A DNA stretch of 57,952 bases from Deltaproteobacteria bacterium (GTDB lineage Bacteria > Myxococcota_A > UBA9160 > UBA4427), in contig NZHD01000097.1 in assembly GCA_002691205.1 (NCBI GenBank), forward strand, positions 30,851 to 88,802, read 5' to 3'. Position 1 is the stretch's first letter; each line of letters opens with the position of its first letter. The notes beneath the pieces were generated by a model. The model saw only the letters and a program-made list of their open reading frames with translations. It ran no database searches and had not been told where the DNA came from. Below are positions 1 to 9,518 of the stretch, in pieces. The position numbers and the translations under genes were made by a program.

Positions 1-1
1 C

Positions 2-988
2 AAGCGTATTTTAAATTTTCTCCTCTTTTCCGTCATGTCAGTCGTCGCTTCCTTTCGGGTAAGCAGCCCAGATGTCGTCATCGCGACAAGTCCGCAATTC
101 TTCTGTGGCCTTGCGGGCGGTCTCATCGCGAAACTAAAGCGCCGCCCCTTCATTCTCGAAATTCGAGATTTGTGGCCCAAATCTATTGTGGAGTTGGGCC
201 AATTACATGAAGGCATTCTTCTAAATATGCTTGAGTGGCTTGAACGGTCCATGTATCACAGCGCGAATGGAATCGTCGTAAATACGCGCGCGTTCATTAC
301 GCACATCACGCAGCTTGACTACCCGAGAGAACAGATAGAGCTTATCTACAATGGCATCGACGGGAACCGTTTCAAGCCGCAGCCTCCGTCTCATGAGTTA
401 CGTGCACGATTCAATCTCGAAGGTCGCTTCTGCGTCGGTTATTTGGGAACAATTGGCCTTGCTCATGGGCTTGAAACTCTCATCGAAGCCGCCGAAGAAT
501 TACGTCAACAGCCGGAAATTGCATTTTTGCTTATCGGTGATGGTGCTGAAAAGAAAAAACTTGAAGCGATTATCCATGAGAAGAGGCTTAAGAACGTCAA
601 GCTCACGGGCCTCCAGCCCCGCGAAATGATGCCCGATTGGATCGCGACCACTGACATTTTACTTGTATGCCTCCGGGACCTTCCCGTATTTGAGACTGTC
701 ATCCCATCAAAAATCTTTGAGTTTCTTGCGCAGGAACGTCCGGTAATTGTTGCAGCACGAGGTGAGATAAGAGAAATGGCTGAGGCGGCCGACGTGGCTT
801 TAACCATCGACCCCGAAGACCCTCATGCCTTAATCCATGCCATTCAGGAAATTCGAAACAACCCAGAGGAAGCTCAGCGAAGAGCGAAAGCAGGAAGCCA
901 GTGGGTAGAAGACCATTTTCTACGCGAAAAACTAGCTGAGAGCATGCTGGCGTTCGTCAAAGAGACAGTACAGCGGTGCTCAAAATGA
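2..988 (+). CDS. Glycosyltransferase family 4, WbuB-like (5' partial)
   Basis: The protein transfers a sugar from a nucleotide-sugar donor onto a growing surface glycan, probably at the cytoplasmic face of the membrane. The GT-B donor half is complete. It has the GLAGGLIA and EIRDLWP motifs typical of WbuB-type GT4 enzymes, and a C-terminal PSKIFEFLAQERPVIV segment matching the family's nucleotide-binding E-rich loop. An ATG exists at 35, but the frame stays open to the window edge and the residues before it (RILNFLLFSV) match the conserved hydrophobic stretch of the family. The real start, about 100 residues upstream, is therefore outside the window. The stop overlaps the next gene's ATG in an ATGA arrangement. 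The family is secure; donor and acceptor sugars are unknown. Confidence 0.88.
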   Translation, partial: KRILNFLLFSVMSVVASFRVSSPDVVIATSPQFFCGLAGGLIAKLKRRPFILEIRDLWPKSIVELGQLHEGILLNMLEWLERSMYHSANGIVVNTRAFITHITQLDYPREQIELIYNGIDGNRFKPQPPSHELRARFNLEGRFCVGYLGTIGLAHGLETLIEAAEELRQQPEIAFLLIGDGAEKKKLEAIIHEKRLKNVKLTGLQPREMMPDWIATTDILLVCLRDLPVFETVIPSKIFEFLAQERPVIVAARGEIREMAEAADVALTIDPEDPHALIHAIQEIRNNPEEAQRRAKAGSQWVEDHFLREKLAESMLAFVKETVQRCSK

Positions 989-2508
989 ACGTTTCGGAAG
1001 AAGAAGAAAGGGCCTCTCTCGTTCGAGTCGGACTTGGGCGCGGCCCCAATGGCTATGACGGTATTGAGGCGCCATGGCCTCCACAATGCCACTACCCAGA
1101 ATTCGATGGTTTTAAACAAAATCTGGATGACGTCCCTTCGAATCACGTCTTTTCCGCGGTTCGCGATGCATTGATCGGGATGGGGCTCGATGCTGAAAAC
1201 CGCGGATCGAGCCATTGGAATCCGCTCTCCTCGCTCGCTTCCAAAGGCCAAACCATCGTTCTCAAGCCGAATTTCATACGGCACTGGAATCCCGAAAGTT
1301 CCCGTGACAGCAAGGCCAGTGTAGAGAGCGTAATCACACATGGAGCGATCGTCAGAGCTGTGGCCGACTTTGCTTTCTTGGCTGTTGGTTCAACTGGAAG
1401 AGTCGTCATCGCTGAAGCTGCACAGCAAGACTGTGACTTTGAGATTATCCGAGAACTTACAGGCTTGGACCAAATTCAAGCGTATTTTCGAGACACCCAT
1501 AACTTTGAGCTTGAGATCATTGATCTCAGGCGAGAGACTGTGCAATTCAAAGACGGCGTCATCGTTTCAAGAAGACCTCTACCCGGAGACCCTAAGGGCT
1601 ACCGTGCGGTCGACTTGGGTTCGAAAAGTTTTTTCACAAACTCTGGACTCGATCCCAATCTATTTCGTGGAGCCGACTACGACCCAGGCCCCACTTCGGA
1701 GCATCACTCGAAAGGCCGAAACGCGTACCTCCTCTCAGAAACAGTGCTCTCAGCAGACCTCATTATCAACTTACCAAAGTTAAAAACGCATAAAAAAACC
1801 GGCGTCACATTGGCGCTTAAAAATATGGTTGGAATCAACGGAGACAAAAACTGGCTCCCCCACCACTCTGCCGGTGGAGTCGCGCAAGGCGGAGACGAAT
1901 TCCCCGGGAGTGCTTTCCTCGACCGAGCTCGCAGTCGACTCGTCGAGATGAGCCGTTCTCTGTTGGGCCAAGGGAAAGCAATCGGGATCGCTCGACGTTA
2001 CCGGAAATTTGAGATTGCTACTCGAGGCGACGACTTTATCCGTTCCGGAAACTGGTATGGAAATCAAACCACTTGGCGGATGTGCGGTGACCTAAATCGA
2101 TGTGTGTACTACAGCGATCGCCGAGGCGTCCACCTTGAGGCCTCATCGCCCGTTCGAACAGTGCTGACAATCATCGATGCCATCGTCGCCGGTCAGGGAA
2201 ATGGACCCCTCGCAACGAACAATGTCCCTCTAGGAGTCGTATTGGCCTCCACGGACCCCATCGCGGTGGACTTAGCGGCCGTTCGCCTCATGAACTTCGA
2301 CCCCAATCGAATTTCGAAAATTCACGAAATCATGAGGGCTAAAGAGTTGCCCATTACTCAGGTAAAAAGAATCTCCGACGTCCAGATCGGGGAGCCGAAA
2401 CAAAAGAAGGTGAGTTCTGAACTCGAAGTGTACGCTCTCACTGAACTTCAATCAGAAATCCATTTTACCCCTCACCCTGGTTGGAAGGGGCACATCGAAA
2501 ATGTTTAA
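985..2508 (+). CDS. DUF362 domain-containing protein in polysaccharide operon
   Basis: A 507-residue protein of the DUF362 family, whose function is not established. The conserved VLKPNF segment, the AEA segment about 145 residues in and the LPKLKTHKKTGVT motif are visible. The protein has only scattered cysteines and no CxxCxxC ferredoxin signature, unlike DUF362 members that carry a 4Fe-4S domain. I prefer the ATG at 985, which overlaps the upstream stop (ATGA), over an in-frame GTG at 976. No signal peptide or membrane segment is evident, so it is probably cytoplasmic. It lies between a glycosyltransferase and a sugar-type dehydrogenase, which suggests a role in making or modifying the glycan, but no reaction can be assigned. 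Confidence 0.8.
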   Translation: MNVSEEEERASLVRVGLGRGPNGYDGIEAPWPPQCHYPEFDGFKQNLDDVPSNHVFSAVRDALIGMGLDAENRGSSHWNPLSSLASKGQTIVLKPNFIRHWNPESSRDSKASVESVITHGAIVRAVADFAFLAVGSTGRVVIAEAAQQDCDFEIIRELTGLDQIQAYFRDTHNFELEIIDLRRETVQFKDGVIVSRRPLPGDPKGYRAVDLGSKSFFTNSGLDPNLFRGADYDPGPTSEHHSKGRNAYLLSETVLSADLIINLPKLKTHKKTGVTLALKNMVGINGDKNWLPHHSAGGVAQGGDEFPGSAFLDRARSRLVEMSRSLLGQGKAIGIARRYRKFEIATRGDDFIRSGNWYGNQTTWRMCGDLNRCVYYSDRRGVHLEASSPVRTVLTIIDAIVAGQGNGPLATNNVPLGVVLASTDPIAVDLAAVRLMNFDPNRISKIHEIMRAKELPITQVKRISDVQIGEPKQKKVSSELEVYALTELQSEIHFTPHPGWKGHIENV

Positions 2509-2553
2509 GCCATCTACGAAGTCCAAGAAACGAAGTTTCAGAGGGGAATCCGC

Positions 2554-4695
2554 GTGAAGCAAATCGTCCAAAGTGCACGCACCGGCGAGCTTCAAATACT
2601 TGACGTTCCGGCGCCCTCGCCTGAACCGGGTCAACTCCTGATCCAGAATCATTTTTCCGTGATGTCGCCAGGCACCGAAAAACTGGCTATGGACTTCGCC
2701 CAAAAATCCCTCCTCAGCAAAGCTCGCAGCCGGCCCGACTTGGTGAGCCAAGTCTTAAAAAAGGTGAAGCAAGAAGGACCTCTTCCCACCTACCGTACAG
2801 TCGTCAACCGACTGGACTCACCTCAACCCCTGGGTTACTCCTCTGCAGGACGAGTCATAGCCGTGGGAGAAGGGATCGACGACTTTGCAGTTGGGGACAG
2901 AGTCGCCTGTGCAGGAGCAGGTTATGCCAATCATGCTGAGCTAATCACAGTTCCCGAAAATCTGGTCGCACGCATCCCAGATGAACTTGAGATGGAACAG
3001 GCTGCCTTCTCTACACTGGGTGCCATTGCTCTCCAAGGCATTCGAGTCGCCGATCCAAGCCTTGGCGAGATCGTAGTGGTTGTCGGGCTCGGATTAATCG
3101 GGCAGCTAGCGGTCCAACTCCTGAAAGCCAATGGCTGTCGTGTGCTCGGTGTAGACATCGACCAAAACCGGATTGACCAAGCGCTTGACCAGGGCGCCGA
3201 ATGGGGAGCAAAGCCCGAGGCGCTTCAAGAGGGGTGGAGGAATTCGGTCACAGGGGGATATGGCGTTGACTTTGCATTGATTACCGCGTCCTCTGACACC
3301 TCAGCTCCAATCGAATTGGCTGCAAATCTGTGCCGACCAAAGGCACGCGTGGTGGTCGTAGGAGCCATGCCGCTCTCCCTCGATCGTAGAACCTTCTACG
3401 AAAAAGAACTTGAGCTTCGCCTCAGCATGTCGTACGGACCAGGAAGATATGATCGACGATATGAAGAACTCGGACTTGACTACCCCCTTCCCTATGTTCG
3501 ATGGACCGAGAATAGAAACCTTCAAACGTTTTTACACCTTGCAGAGAAGGGCAGCATACAACCCAACGCCCTCGATGTAGAAACAGTCAATTTCGATGAA
3601 GCAAAAGAAGCCTACGATCGCCTGGCCCAAGGCCAACGAAAGTCACTGGCCGTTCTCTTCCGCTATGACGAATCGCCTGACTTTACAAGAACGGTTCAAC
3701 TCAAAAAATCTTCTGGAAGACCTGCGTCGAACCAGGATCTTGGGCTCGCCTTCGTCGGAGCCGGAAACTACGCCAAGGCGGTGCTGCTTCCTGCATTATC
3801 CGGGCAGTCTGGAATCCGTCGCGTATCATTAGTCACTGCCACCGGACCCTCGGCGCACAGAACCGCTGAACGTTTCGATTTCGAACGTTACGGCACGGAC
3901 ATAGACGATGCGATTCTCAGCGAAGACGTAGACCTTGTCTTCATCGCCACACGGCATCACCTTCATGCACGTCAAGCGTCTCTCGCTCTCAACGCCGGTA
4001 AAGCCGTTTGGCTCGAAAAACCAATCGGCATGAATCCAAGTGAAGTTTTAGCCGTCTGCGAAGCTGCCAAAAAAAGCCCACTCATGGTGGGTTACAACCG
4101 CAGATTCTCGAGTCACTCGAGAAATATTCAAAAAATATTCGAAGGGCGCACAGAGCCTATGAATATCCAATATCTCATCTCGGCAGGACCTACCCCTCGA
4201 GGCACTTGGGTCACCGATCAAAATGAAGGAGGGGGGCGAATCGTCGGAGAGATGTGTCACTTTATCGACCTATGTTCCTTCTTTATCCAGAGCATGCCGA
4301 TTCGAGTGTACGCGCAGGCGAACTCTCGAGATCTAGAATCAGATGACTCTGTTCAAGCAATAATAAGCTACGCAGACGGGTCGACGGCTACTCTCTCGTA
4401 TCTCACTCAAAGCCATGCCCAATTGCCCAAAGAGCGCTTCAGTGTCTCCGCTGAAGGCAAAACAGCCATTTGCGACAACTTCAAGCAAACGCAAATTATT
4501 GGAAGCAAAGACTTCAAGCAACTCAACCAAGACAAAGGTCAGACGACGGCGATCAAAGAATTCATCCTCGCCTTGCGTAAGGGCCAAGGTTCACCTTTCG
4601 AATTATCTGATCTCATCTCAACTTCCGAGGTCACCTTTGCCATCGCACGCTCCATCACCACCCATTCCGCTGTTTCAATCGGCGAGTCTCAATGA
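2554..4695 (+). CDS. Bi-domain oxidoreductase: zinc-type alcohol dehydrogenase fused to Gfo/Idh/MocA dehydrogenase
   Basis: A 713-residue fusion of two NAD(P)-dependent dehydrogenases. Residues 1 to about 355 are a medium-chain dehydrogenase/reductase with GYSSAGRV, GDRVACAGAGYANH and a Rossmann GLGLIG at about 178-183. From about residue 400 a Gfo/Idh/MocA domain begins with GAGNYAK and carries the WLEKPIG motif near 487. Fusions of this kind are known from exopolysaccharide loci, often beside heparinase-like genes. They are thought to act on nucleotide sugars or sugar acids, but no reaction is proven. The GTG start at 2554 follows GAGGGGA with suitable spacing. The stop overlaps the next start (ATGA), so the genes are probably co-translated. 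Confidence 0.88.
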   Translation: MKQIVQSARTGELQILDVPAPSPEPGQLLIQNHFSVMSPGTEKLAMDFAQKSLLSKARSRPDLVSQVLKKVKQEGPLPTYRTVVNRLDSPQPLGYSSAGRVIAVGEGIDDFAVGDRVACAGAGYANHAELITVPENLVARIPDELEMEQAAFSTLGAIALQGIRVADPSLGEIVVVVGLGLIGQLAVQLLKANGCRVLGVDIDQNRIDQALDQGAEWGAKPEALQEGWRNSVTGGYGVDFALITASSDTSAPIELAANLCRPKARVVVVGAMPLSLDRRTFYEKELELRLSMSYGPGRYDRRYEELGLDYPLPYVRWTENRNLQTFLHLAEKGSIQPNALDVETVNFDEAKEAYDRLAQGQRKSLAVLFRYDESPDFTRTVQLKKSSGRPASNQDLGLAFVGAGNYAKAVLLPALSGQSGIRRVSLVTATGPSAHRTAERFDFERYGTDIDDAILSEDVDLVFIATRHHLHARQASLALNAGKAVWLEKPIGMNPSEVLAVCEAAKKSPLMVGYNRRFSSHSRNIQKIFEGRTEPMNIQYLISAGPTPRGTWVTDQNEGGGRIVGEMCHFIDLCSFFIQSMPIRVYAQANSRDLESDDSVQAIISYADGSTATLSYLTQSHAQLPKERFSVSAEGKTAICDNFKQTQIIGSKDFKQLNQDKGQTTAIKEFILALRKGQGSPFELSDLISTSEVTFAIARSITTHSAVSIGESQ

Positions 4696-5960
4696 CTTCT
4701 GAATCGCCCAACCTGACGGTCAATCAGGAAAAGAAATGGAGTCTCCATTACATTGTCGGTGTATTCTGGATGACTTACTGGATGGCGAATCTTTATCTAG
4801 GTTTCTCATTCATACTCCCTTTTCTGACCTACTACGTCATGACCGGAATCCTGCTCGTCTGGGTAGCCCTAACTCGACCTCAAAGTTTGATCCAAATTGC
4901 GACCAAGCCCCTGATCTGGATATGGACCCTCACCGCAATCATTCCGGCTCTGATGTATCTAGACTCGAGTTATGGCAGCTTTGCGTATGGCGCCTTTACC
5001 AATCGCGTCGTCTACCTATCAGCCATCGGGGGAATGTCACTTATCCTTCTCGACAAAGACGGGGAAAAAGTTCTCAAAACCGCGGCCACGATCTCACTCC
5101 TCATCACCATCGGCCTTAATCTGATAGATATCGTCTTCACCCTCCCCTTTTCCCGAGCACCTGGGCGTGCGGCCGGACTATGGATGGACCCCAATATATC
5201 CGCAGCGGTCCTGTGTGCGACGCTTCCCATCGCAATCAATCCTCTCCGAAGTACCAAACAAGGGCTCCTTCTCGTCGGACTCACCTACCTCGCCATCCTT
5301 GTCACTTTCAGTCGATCTGGAATCTTGTTTGGGACATTTTTGACTCTGGTCTATCTCTTTGCACCTAATCAAACCGGAGGACTGAGCGCCTCGAGCCGAA
5401 TCTCTGTTGCGGCTATCACCGGAATACTTCTGACCGTAGGGAGCATTTTGATCATTTCCATTTTTGGAGTTGACCTCCAATCGCTCTGGCGCATTGAAAG
5501 CCTCCTCGCTCTCGACGCATCCGACTCATCGTCTCAGGGTCGACTTACCCGTTTACTTTGGTCTCTTGAACGCGTCACCGAGTTTTTCTGGACAGGCAGA
5601 GGTTTAGGGGCCAGCGCCTACTACGGTACCGCCAGTCACAATACCTTCGTGACTGTCGTCTACGATTACGGTGTCGGCGGACTCCTCCTCTACCTCACTC
5701 TTGTTTCGTGGGGACTCTTTCAGATGCTTCGATATGGATGGAGACGCGCCCTCGTCCCTGGCCTGCTGTCTCTCAATATTCTCTACTATGGAATGTTTGC
5801 GCACACCGTCCATACAGCCTCTGGGATGGCTATTCCTATGGTCATTTTTATGCTGAAAATGTTAATTGACCCAGCCGAGCCAAGGCGCGGACTCACAACA
5901 GAAGCTTCCGGCTTTGAAGCCAATCCGGCCGGACTGCTGCAAACTGAAAGAGCCTTGTGA
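4692..5960 (+). CDS. O-antigen ligase / Wzy polymerase-family membrane protein
   Basis: A 422-residue, very hydrophobic inner-membrane protein with roughly ten predicted transmembrane segments. The large periplasmic loop near residues 300-330 contains GRGLGASAYYG followed by SHNTFV and an acidic/aromatic stretch, the arrangement seen in Wzy_C (O-antigen ligase or polymerase) proteins. Such proteins either polymerise lipid-linked repeat units or ligate the chain to its carrier, and sequence alone does not separate the two. The ATG overlaps the upstream stop by the ATGA pattern, and its own stop overlaps the next GTG (GTGA). It is the only polymerase-like gene seen in the locus. Confidence 0.85.
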   Translation: MTSESPNLTVNQEKKWSLHYIVGVFWMTYWMANLYLGFSFILPFLTYYVMTGILLVWVALTRPQSLIQIATKPLIWIWTLTAIIPALMYLDSSYGSFAYGAFTNRVVYLSAIGGMSLILLDKDGEKVLKTAATISLLITIGLNLIDIVFTLPFSRAPGRAAGLWMDPNISAAVLCATLPIAINPLRSTKQGLLLVGLTYLAILVTFSRSGILFGTFLTLVYLFAPNQTGGLSASSRISVAAITGILLTVGSILIISIFGVDLQSLWRIESLLALDASDSSSQGRLTRLLWSLERVTEFFWTGRGLGASAYYGTASHNTFVTVVYDYGVGGLLLYLTLVSWGLFQMLRYGWRRALVPGLLSLNILYYGMFAHTVHTASGMAIPMVIFMLKMLIDPAEPRRGLTTEASGFEANPAGLLQTERAL

Positions 5961-7078
5961 AAATCGCCCTTGTCACTCCCAGCTTTCTACCCACGGTCGG
6001 GGGGATGGAGTTCGTCGTTCACAACCTCGCCCATGAGTGGAGCAAACAAGGGCACCAGGTACTGGTGCTCAACCGTGTAACGGACACGGTCACCCACCCC
6101 AATGCCACTTATTCCGTTGCCAAATTTGAAATGCTCAGAGGCGCTCCGAGATTTGGATTTCATCGTTTTCCTTTTGCATGGTATACAAGACGATCCATCA
6201 AAAAGATTCTCGACGAGTTTGAACCCGACTTCATCTCACTTCACATGGGCTACCCGACAGGGCATTGGCTCGAATCTCTACGTCCGCGAAGAGACTATGT
6301 CATCACCTGCCACGGCCGCGATATCACGCTATTCGACTGGGGGCATCGCCGAAAATACGGGATAGACCGAGAGCTGAAGAACGCCCTGAACCACTCCATC
6401 GGAGCCATCGCCATCAGCAGTCATGCTCGCGCCATGATGGAGGATCTAGGCGTCTCTCCCTCAGTTATCCGAGACATCCCCAACGGGGTTGATATTGATC
6501 GATTTCAGAAACAAATCGATTTCAACTTTAGAGAGCGACTAAACCTCCCTGAGGATGCTGTTATTGTCCTGAGTGTAGGACGAGAGCATCCTCAAAAAAA
6601 CTATGCTTCCGGCATTCGAGCCTTCTCAAATGTTGCAAAGAACCAGGAAGGCATTTTTTACGTGATTGTTGGCGACAAGGTCGACCAACATCAGCCGCTT
6701 TTAAATCAGCTCAACCTGGGCGATCGGGTTAAACTTTGCGATGTGCTCCACGGAGACGATTTGGTCGGAGCCTATCAGCAAGCAGACCTTCTCTTTTCTC
6801 CGTCCATTTGGGAGATGATGCCCCTTGTCGTTCTCGAATCTATGGCCGCGGGACTTCCTGCCGTAGTCACGAATATCAGCGGAAGTCAGGACCTTATCGT
6901 AAATTCAAAAACCGGATATATCGTCGAGCCCGACGATCTCGACGAAATGGCCCAGGCATTACTCAGGCTCGCCTGTGACTCCTCTCTGAGAGAAAGCTTT
7001 AAACGGAACGTCTTCGAGCGAATCAAAGCCTACTCCTGGGATGAAATCAGTCGACGCTATTTGGATTTAATGAATTGA
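5957..7078 (+). CDS. Glycosyltransferase family 4
   Basis: A 373-residue GT4 glycosyltransferase of the GT-B fold. The N-terminal acceptor domain starts with MKIALVTPSFLPTVGGMEF, the glycine-rich opening of the family. The donor domain has SVGREHPQKN (K/R phosphate-binding loop) and the E-x7-E motif EMMPLVVLE at about 285-293. It presumably adds one sugar to the lipid-linked intermediate on the cytoplasmic side. It starts with GTG overlapping the previous stop (GTGA) and ends overlapping a TTG start. The sugar specificity cannot be deduced. Confidence 0.9.
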   Translation: MKIALVTPSFLPTVGGMEFVVHNLAHEWSKQGHQVLVLNRVTDTVTHPNATYSVAKFEMLRGAPRFGFHRFPFAWYTRRSIKKILDEFEPDFISLHMGYPTGHWLESLRPRRDYVITCHGRDITLFDWGHRRKYGIDRELKNALNHSIGAIAISSHARAMMEDLGVSPSVIRDIPNGVDIDRFQKQIDFNFRERLNLPEDAVIVLSVGREHPQKNYASGIRAFSNVAKNQEGIFYVIVGDKVDQHQPLLNQLNLGDRVKLCDVLHGDDLVGAYQQADLLFSPSIWEMMPLVVLESMAAGLPAVVTNISGSQDLIVNSKTGYIVEPDDLDEMAQALLRLACDSSLRESFKRNVFERIKAYSWDEISRRYLDLMN

Positions 7079-8274
7079 AACCCAATCTTACCCAGAGCCT
7101 CAAAATCCTTATGGTCTCGCCACAGTTCAGACCGATCGCCGGTGGTTACGAGAGAGCGGCCGAACGATTATCCGAGGGGCTTGTCGCCCGAGGGCATTCA
7201 GTAGAGGTGGTCACTGAACGTCGAAGCACAGATTGGCCCCGACGCGAATTAAGCAATGGTGTCATCATTTACAGAATTCCGGTCATCTACTTGAGAGGCC
7301 TTCACTCCGTCACGTCAACCCTTTCGCTCTTATTTTTCTTGCTCACCCGAGCTCGTCATTTTGACATCATTCACGTTCATCAGTACGGCTGGTCCGCAGG
7401 GGCTTCCGCTTTCGTAGGTCTCGTCTTCGGAAAACCTACTCTGCTTAAATTGACAAATACGGGTCGGCAAGGCCTAGACGCGACACTCCCTAGAGGAGTA
7501 CTCGGAGCTGCCCTACGATGGCTGCATCGAAATATTTCGTGTTGCATTGTAACAAGCAAGCGCGCAGAAGAAGAAGCGAAGGCATTTGGATTCTCCGACA
7601 AACGCGTCGCGTTGATTCCGAATGCTCTTGAAACAGAAGTATTCAAACCCGTCACTCAATCTGAAAAACAGAAAATACGCGCTGAACTTAACATCCACAG
7701 TCGTTTTGCTGTTTTGTCAGCCGCTCGAATGAGCCCTGAAAAAAATCATAAGATGCTCATCGACGCTTGGGAACGTTTTGCATCCAAGACAAAAAACGTT
7801 GAACTCATTTTACTCGGAAGCGGAGCCCTGCTTGAGGACGTACGGCGGTGGGCGAAAGCTACTGACGTCAGGAATACAATTCGAGTCGTGGGCTACACCG
7901 AGACACCCTTGCACTGGTATCAAGCCGTTGATGCATACGCTCTCTCCTCTGATATCGAGGGGCTCTCCAATTCTTTGATGGAAGCACTCTCTAGCGGACT
8001 CGCCGTGGTCTCCACTCGCGTATCAGGAAGTGAAGACATCTTTAAGGCTGCCGATGTCGGTGAGATCGTTGATGTCGGAGATGGAGAGGCTTTGGCTAAA
8101 GCGCTTTCAATTCTAGAAAATGATCACGAACGACACGTCGCTTGTGGATTGGCCGCACGGAACTATGCCGTAGCTCACTATGCCCTAGAGAGAATCACCC
8201 GCATAACTGAGGACTGTTATCTAGAGCAACTCACAATTCAGGATTCAGATCGAGGCGGCGCTTTCAGTTCCTGA
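7075..8274 (+). CDS. Glycosyltransferase family 4
   Basis: A 399-residue GT4 glycosyltransferase. The GT-B N-domain shows LMVSPQFRPIAGGYERAAE, and the C-domain shows AARMSPEKNHKML and the E-x7-E motif EGLSNSLME (about 295-303). The best-supported start is a TTG at 7075 that overlaps the upstream stop (TTGA). The in-frame ATG at 7111 would remove 12 residues and still leave the conserved MVSPQF opening, so it remains possible. The 3' end overlaps the convergent sulfotransferase gene by 37 bases. It is the last gene of a chain of co-directional genes with 4-base overlaps that began at the window edge. Confidence 0.9.
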   Translation: MKPNLTQSLKILMVSPQFRPIAGGYERAAERLSEGLVARGHSVEVVTERRSTDWPRRELSNGVIIYRIPVIYLRGLHSVTSTLSLLFFLLTRARHFDIIHVHQYGWSAGASAFVGLVFGKPTLLKLTNTGRQGLDATLPRGVLGAALRWLHRNISCCIVTSKRAEEEAKAFGFSDKRVALIPNALETEVFKPVTQSEKQKIRAELNIHSRFAVLSAARMSPEKNHKMLIDAWERFASKTKNVELILLGSGALLEDVRRWAKATDVRNTIRVVGYTETPLHWYQAVDAYALSSDIEGLSNSLMEALSSGLAVVSTRVSGSEDIFKAADVGEIVDVGDGEALAKALSILENDHERHVACGLAARNYAVAHYALERITRITEDCYLEQLTIQDSDRGGAFSS

Positions 8275-9239
8275 CCCACCCAAAGAGGCGAGTGAGGCAA
8301 GATGTCGCCAAACCGGTACAGATCAATCTTGAAATACTCCAGAATACGCATGGCCTTGCGTTCTGAATCTTCGTCAACTTTCTCCCTCCACTTTCCAACC
8401 AACCACCATTTCTTAGACTCTTCCATGGGCGCATTGAGTACGTCGGCGGTCAATTGGTCTGATTTCCTGACCGTTTCAGAAGGCCTGCTCAGTCCATTAT
8501 ATAGCCTGGACGGAGACTCCAGATCCAAACCCGTCGTCAAGCGAGAAAGAATAGGCTCGGGCGCTAAAACCAATTCTTCATAGCTAATCACAATCCATTC
8601 ACGCTCTAGGTTTCGTAAAGGCACAGCATTCTGCAGGCACCAGTCGAGCACTCCCTTCTGCAAATCTGATCCTGACCGAATGATATCCCAAGCAAAGTCC
8701 TGTTCCTCTTGACTGAAATTCTTGCGGTAGTCGCTCCGGAGAAATGCCTCTAGACGTGGCGTTTCGACCCTGGACAGGCTCACTGCAATCGGATGCCTGA
8801 GCAAAAAAACCACCCGTGCACCACAAGACTGACTTAGACGCTCGATTTGCGCCTCTCCTCCATGCAAAACTTTGGCTACCAAACGTTTTGTATAGGGTCG
8901 GTAAAAAGGAATAAACGGAGACTGATTCAAAAATTTTATTCGCCCACTGCACAACCCTTCAAAGTACGCCTTGACCTGAGGCCACGATTCGTCCTGATAC
9001 AGATCCTCCCAGGAGTCCAGCCCGAGGTTCTCTGATACCCCTTCAACGCGGAGATCGAGGGGCTCACTACAACACTTAAAACCAGGCTGACTCTGAATCA
9101 GCTCCATCAACCAAGTCGAACCGCTCCTGGGTGTCGTGAACACGAAGACATTGGGCAAACCACTTGGACGGTGCCAATTGGAAACAGTACGCAACATGAG
9201 AGACAAGGACTTGCGAACTGAATTCACTCCAAGCGCCAT
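8238..9239 (-). CDS. Sulfotransferase family protein (PAPS-dependent)
   Basis: A 333-residue cytoplasmic sulfotransferase that should move sulfate from PAPS to a hydroxyl or amine, here probably on a glycan precursor. The 5'-phosphosulfate loop FTTPRSGSTWLME lies at about residues 34-46, and the 3'-phosphate segment VVFLLRHPIAVSLSR about 110 residues later. A longer GTG start at 9293 is possible, but the ATG at 9239 is preceded on the minus strand by AGGAG with 5-base spacing, so I use it. The gene is divergent from the GT4 at 9519. It is the first of three sulfotransferase-like genes in the window and of a different subgroup from the one at 50230. The acceptor is unknown. Confidence 0.85.
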   Translation of the reverse strand: MALGVNSVRKSLSLMLRTVSNWHRPSGLPNVFVFTTPRSGSTWLMELIQSQPGFKCCSEPLDLRVEGVSENLGLDSWEDLYQDESWPQVKAYFEGLCSGRIKFLNQSPFIPFYRPYTKRLVAKVLHGGEAQIERLSQSCGARVVFLLRHPIAVSLSRVETPRLEAFLRSDYRKNFSQEEQDFAWDIIRSGSDLQKGVLDWCLQNAVPLRNLEREWIVISYEELVLAPEPILSRLTTGLDLESPSRLYNGLSRPSETVRKSDQLTADVLNAPMEESKKWWLVGKWREKVDEDSERKAMRILEYFKIDLYRFGDILPHSPLWVGQELKAPPRSES

Positions 9240-9518
9240 AGCCACTCCTGAATAAGAAAAGTAAAAACTAGCAAGTGCACCGCGTTCAGTCACGAATCGG
9301 CGGGTTCAGCCCTCAATGAAAGGTTTTTAAAAACTCCTAACCTAAGGAATCATACCAAAACCTCCATCGCGCTTTGCTCTGGAGTCAAATGAAACGCTGT
9401 GATACTTTGGAGTTCGTTCTTATTTATGAAACAGTCCACCAGCAGCGTAGAATCCCAAAAAGCAACGTCCTGAACAGAATCTTCGGAAGACCAAGGTCCC
9501 ATCGGAGGCAGAACCAAA

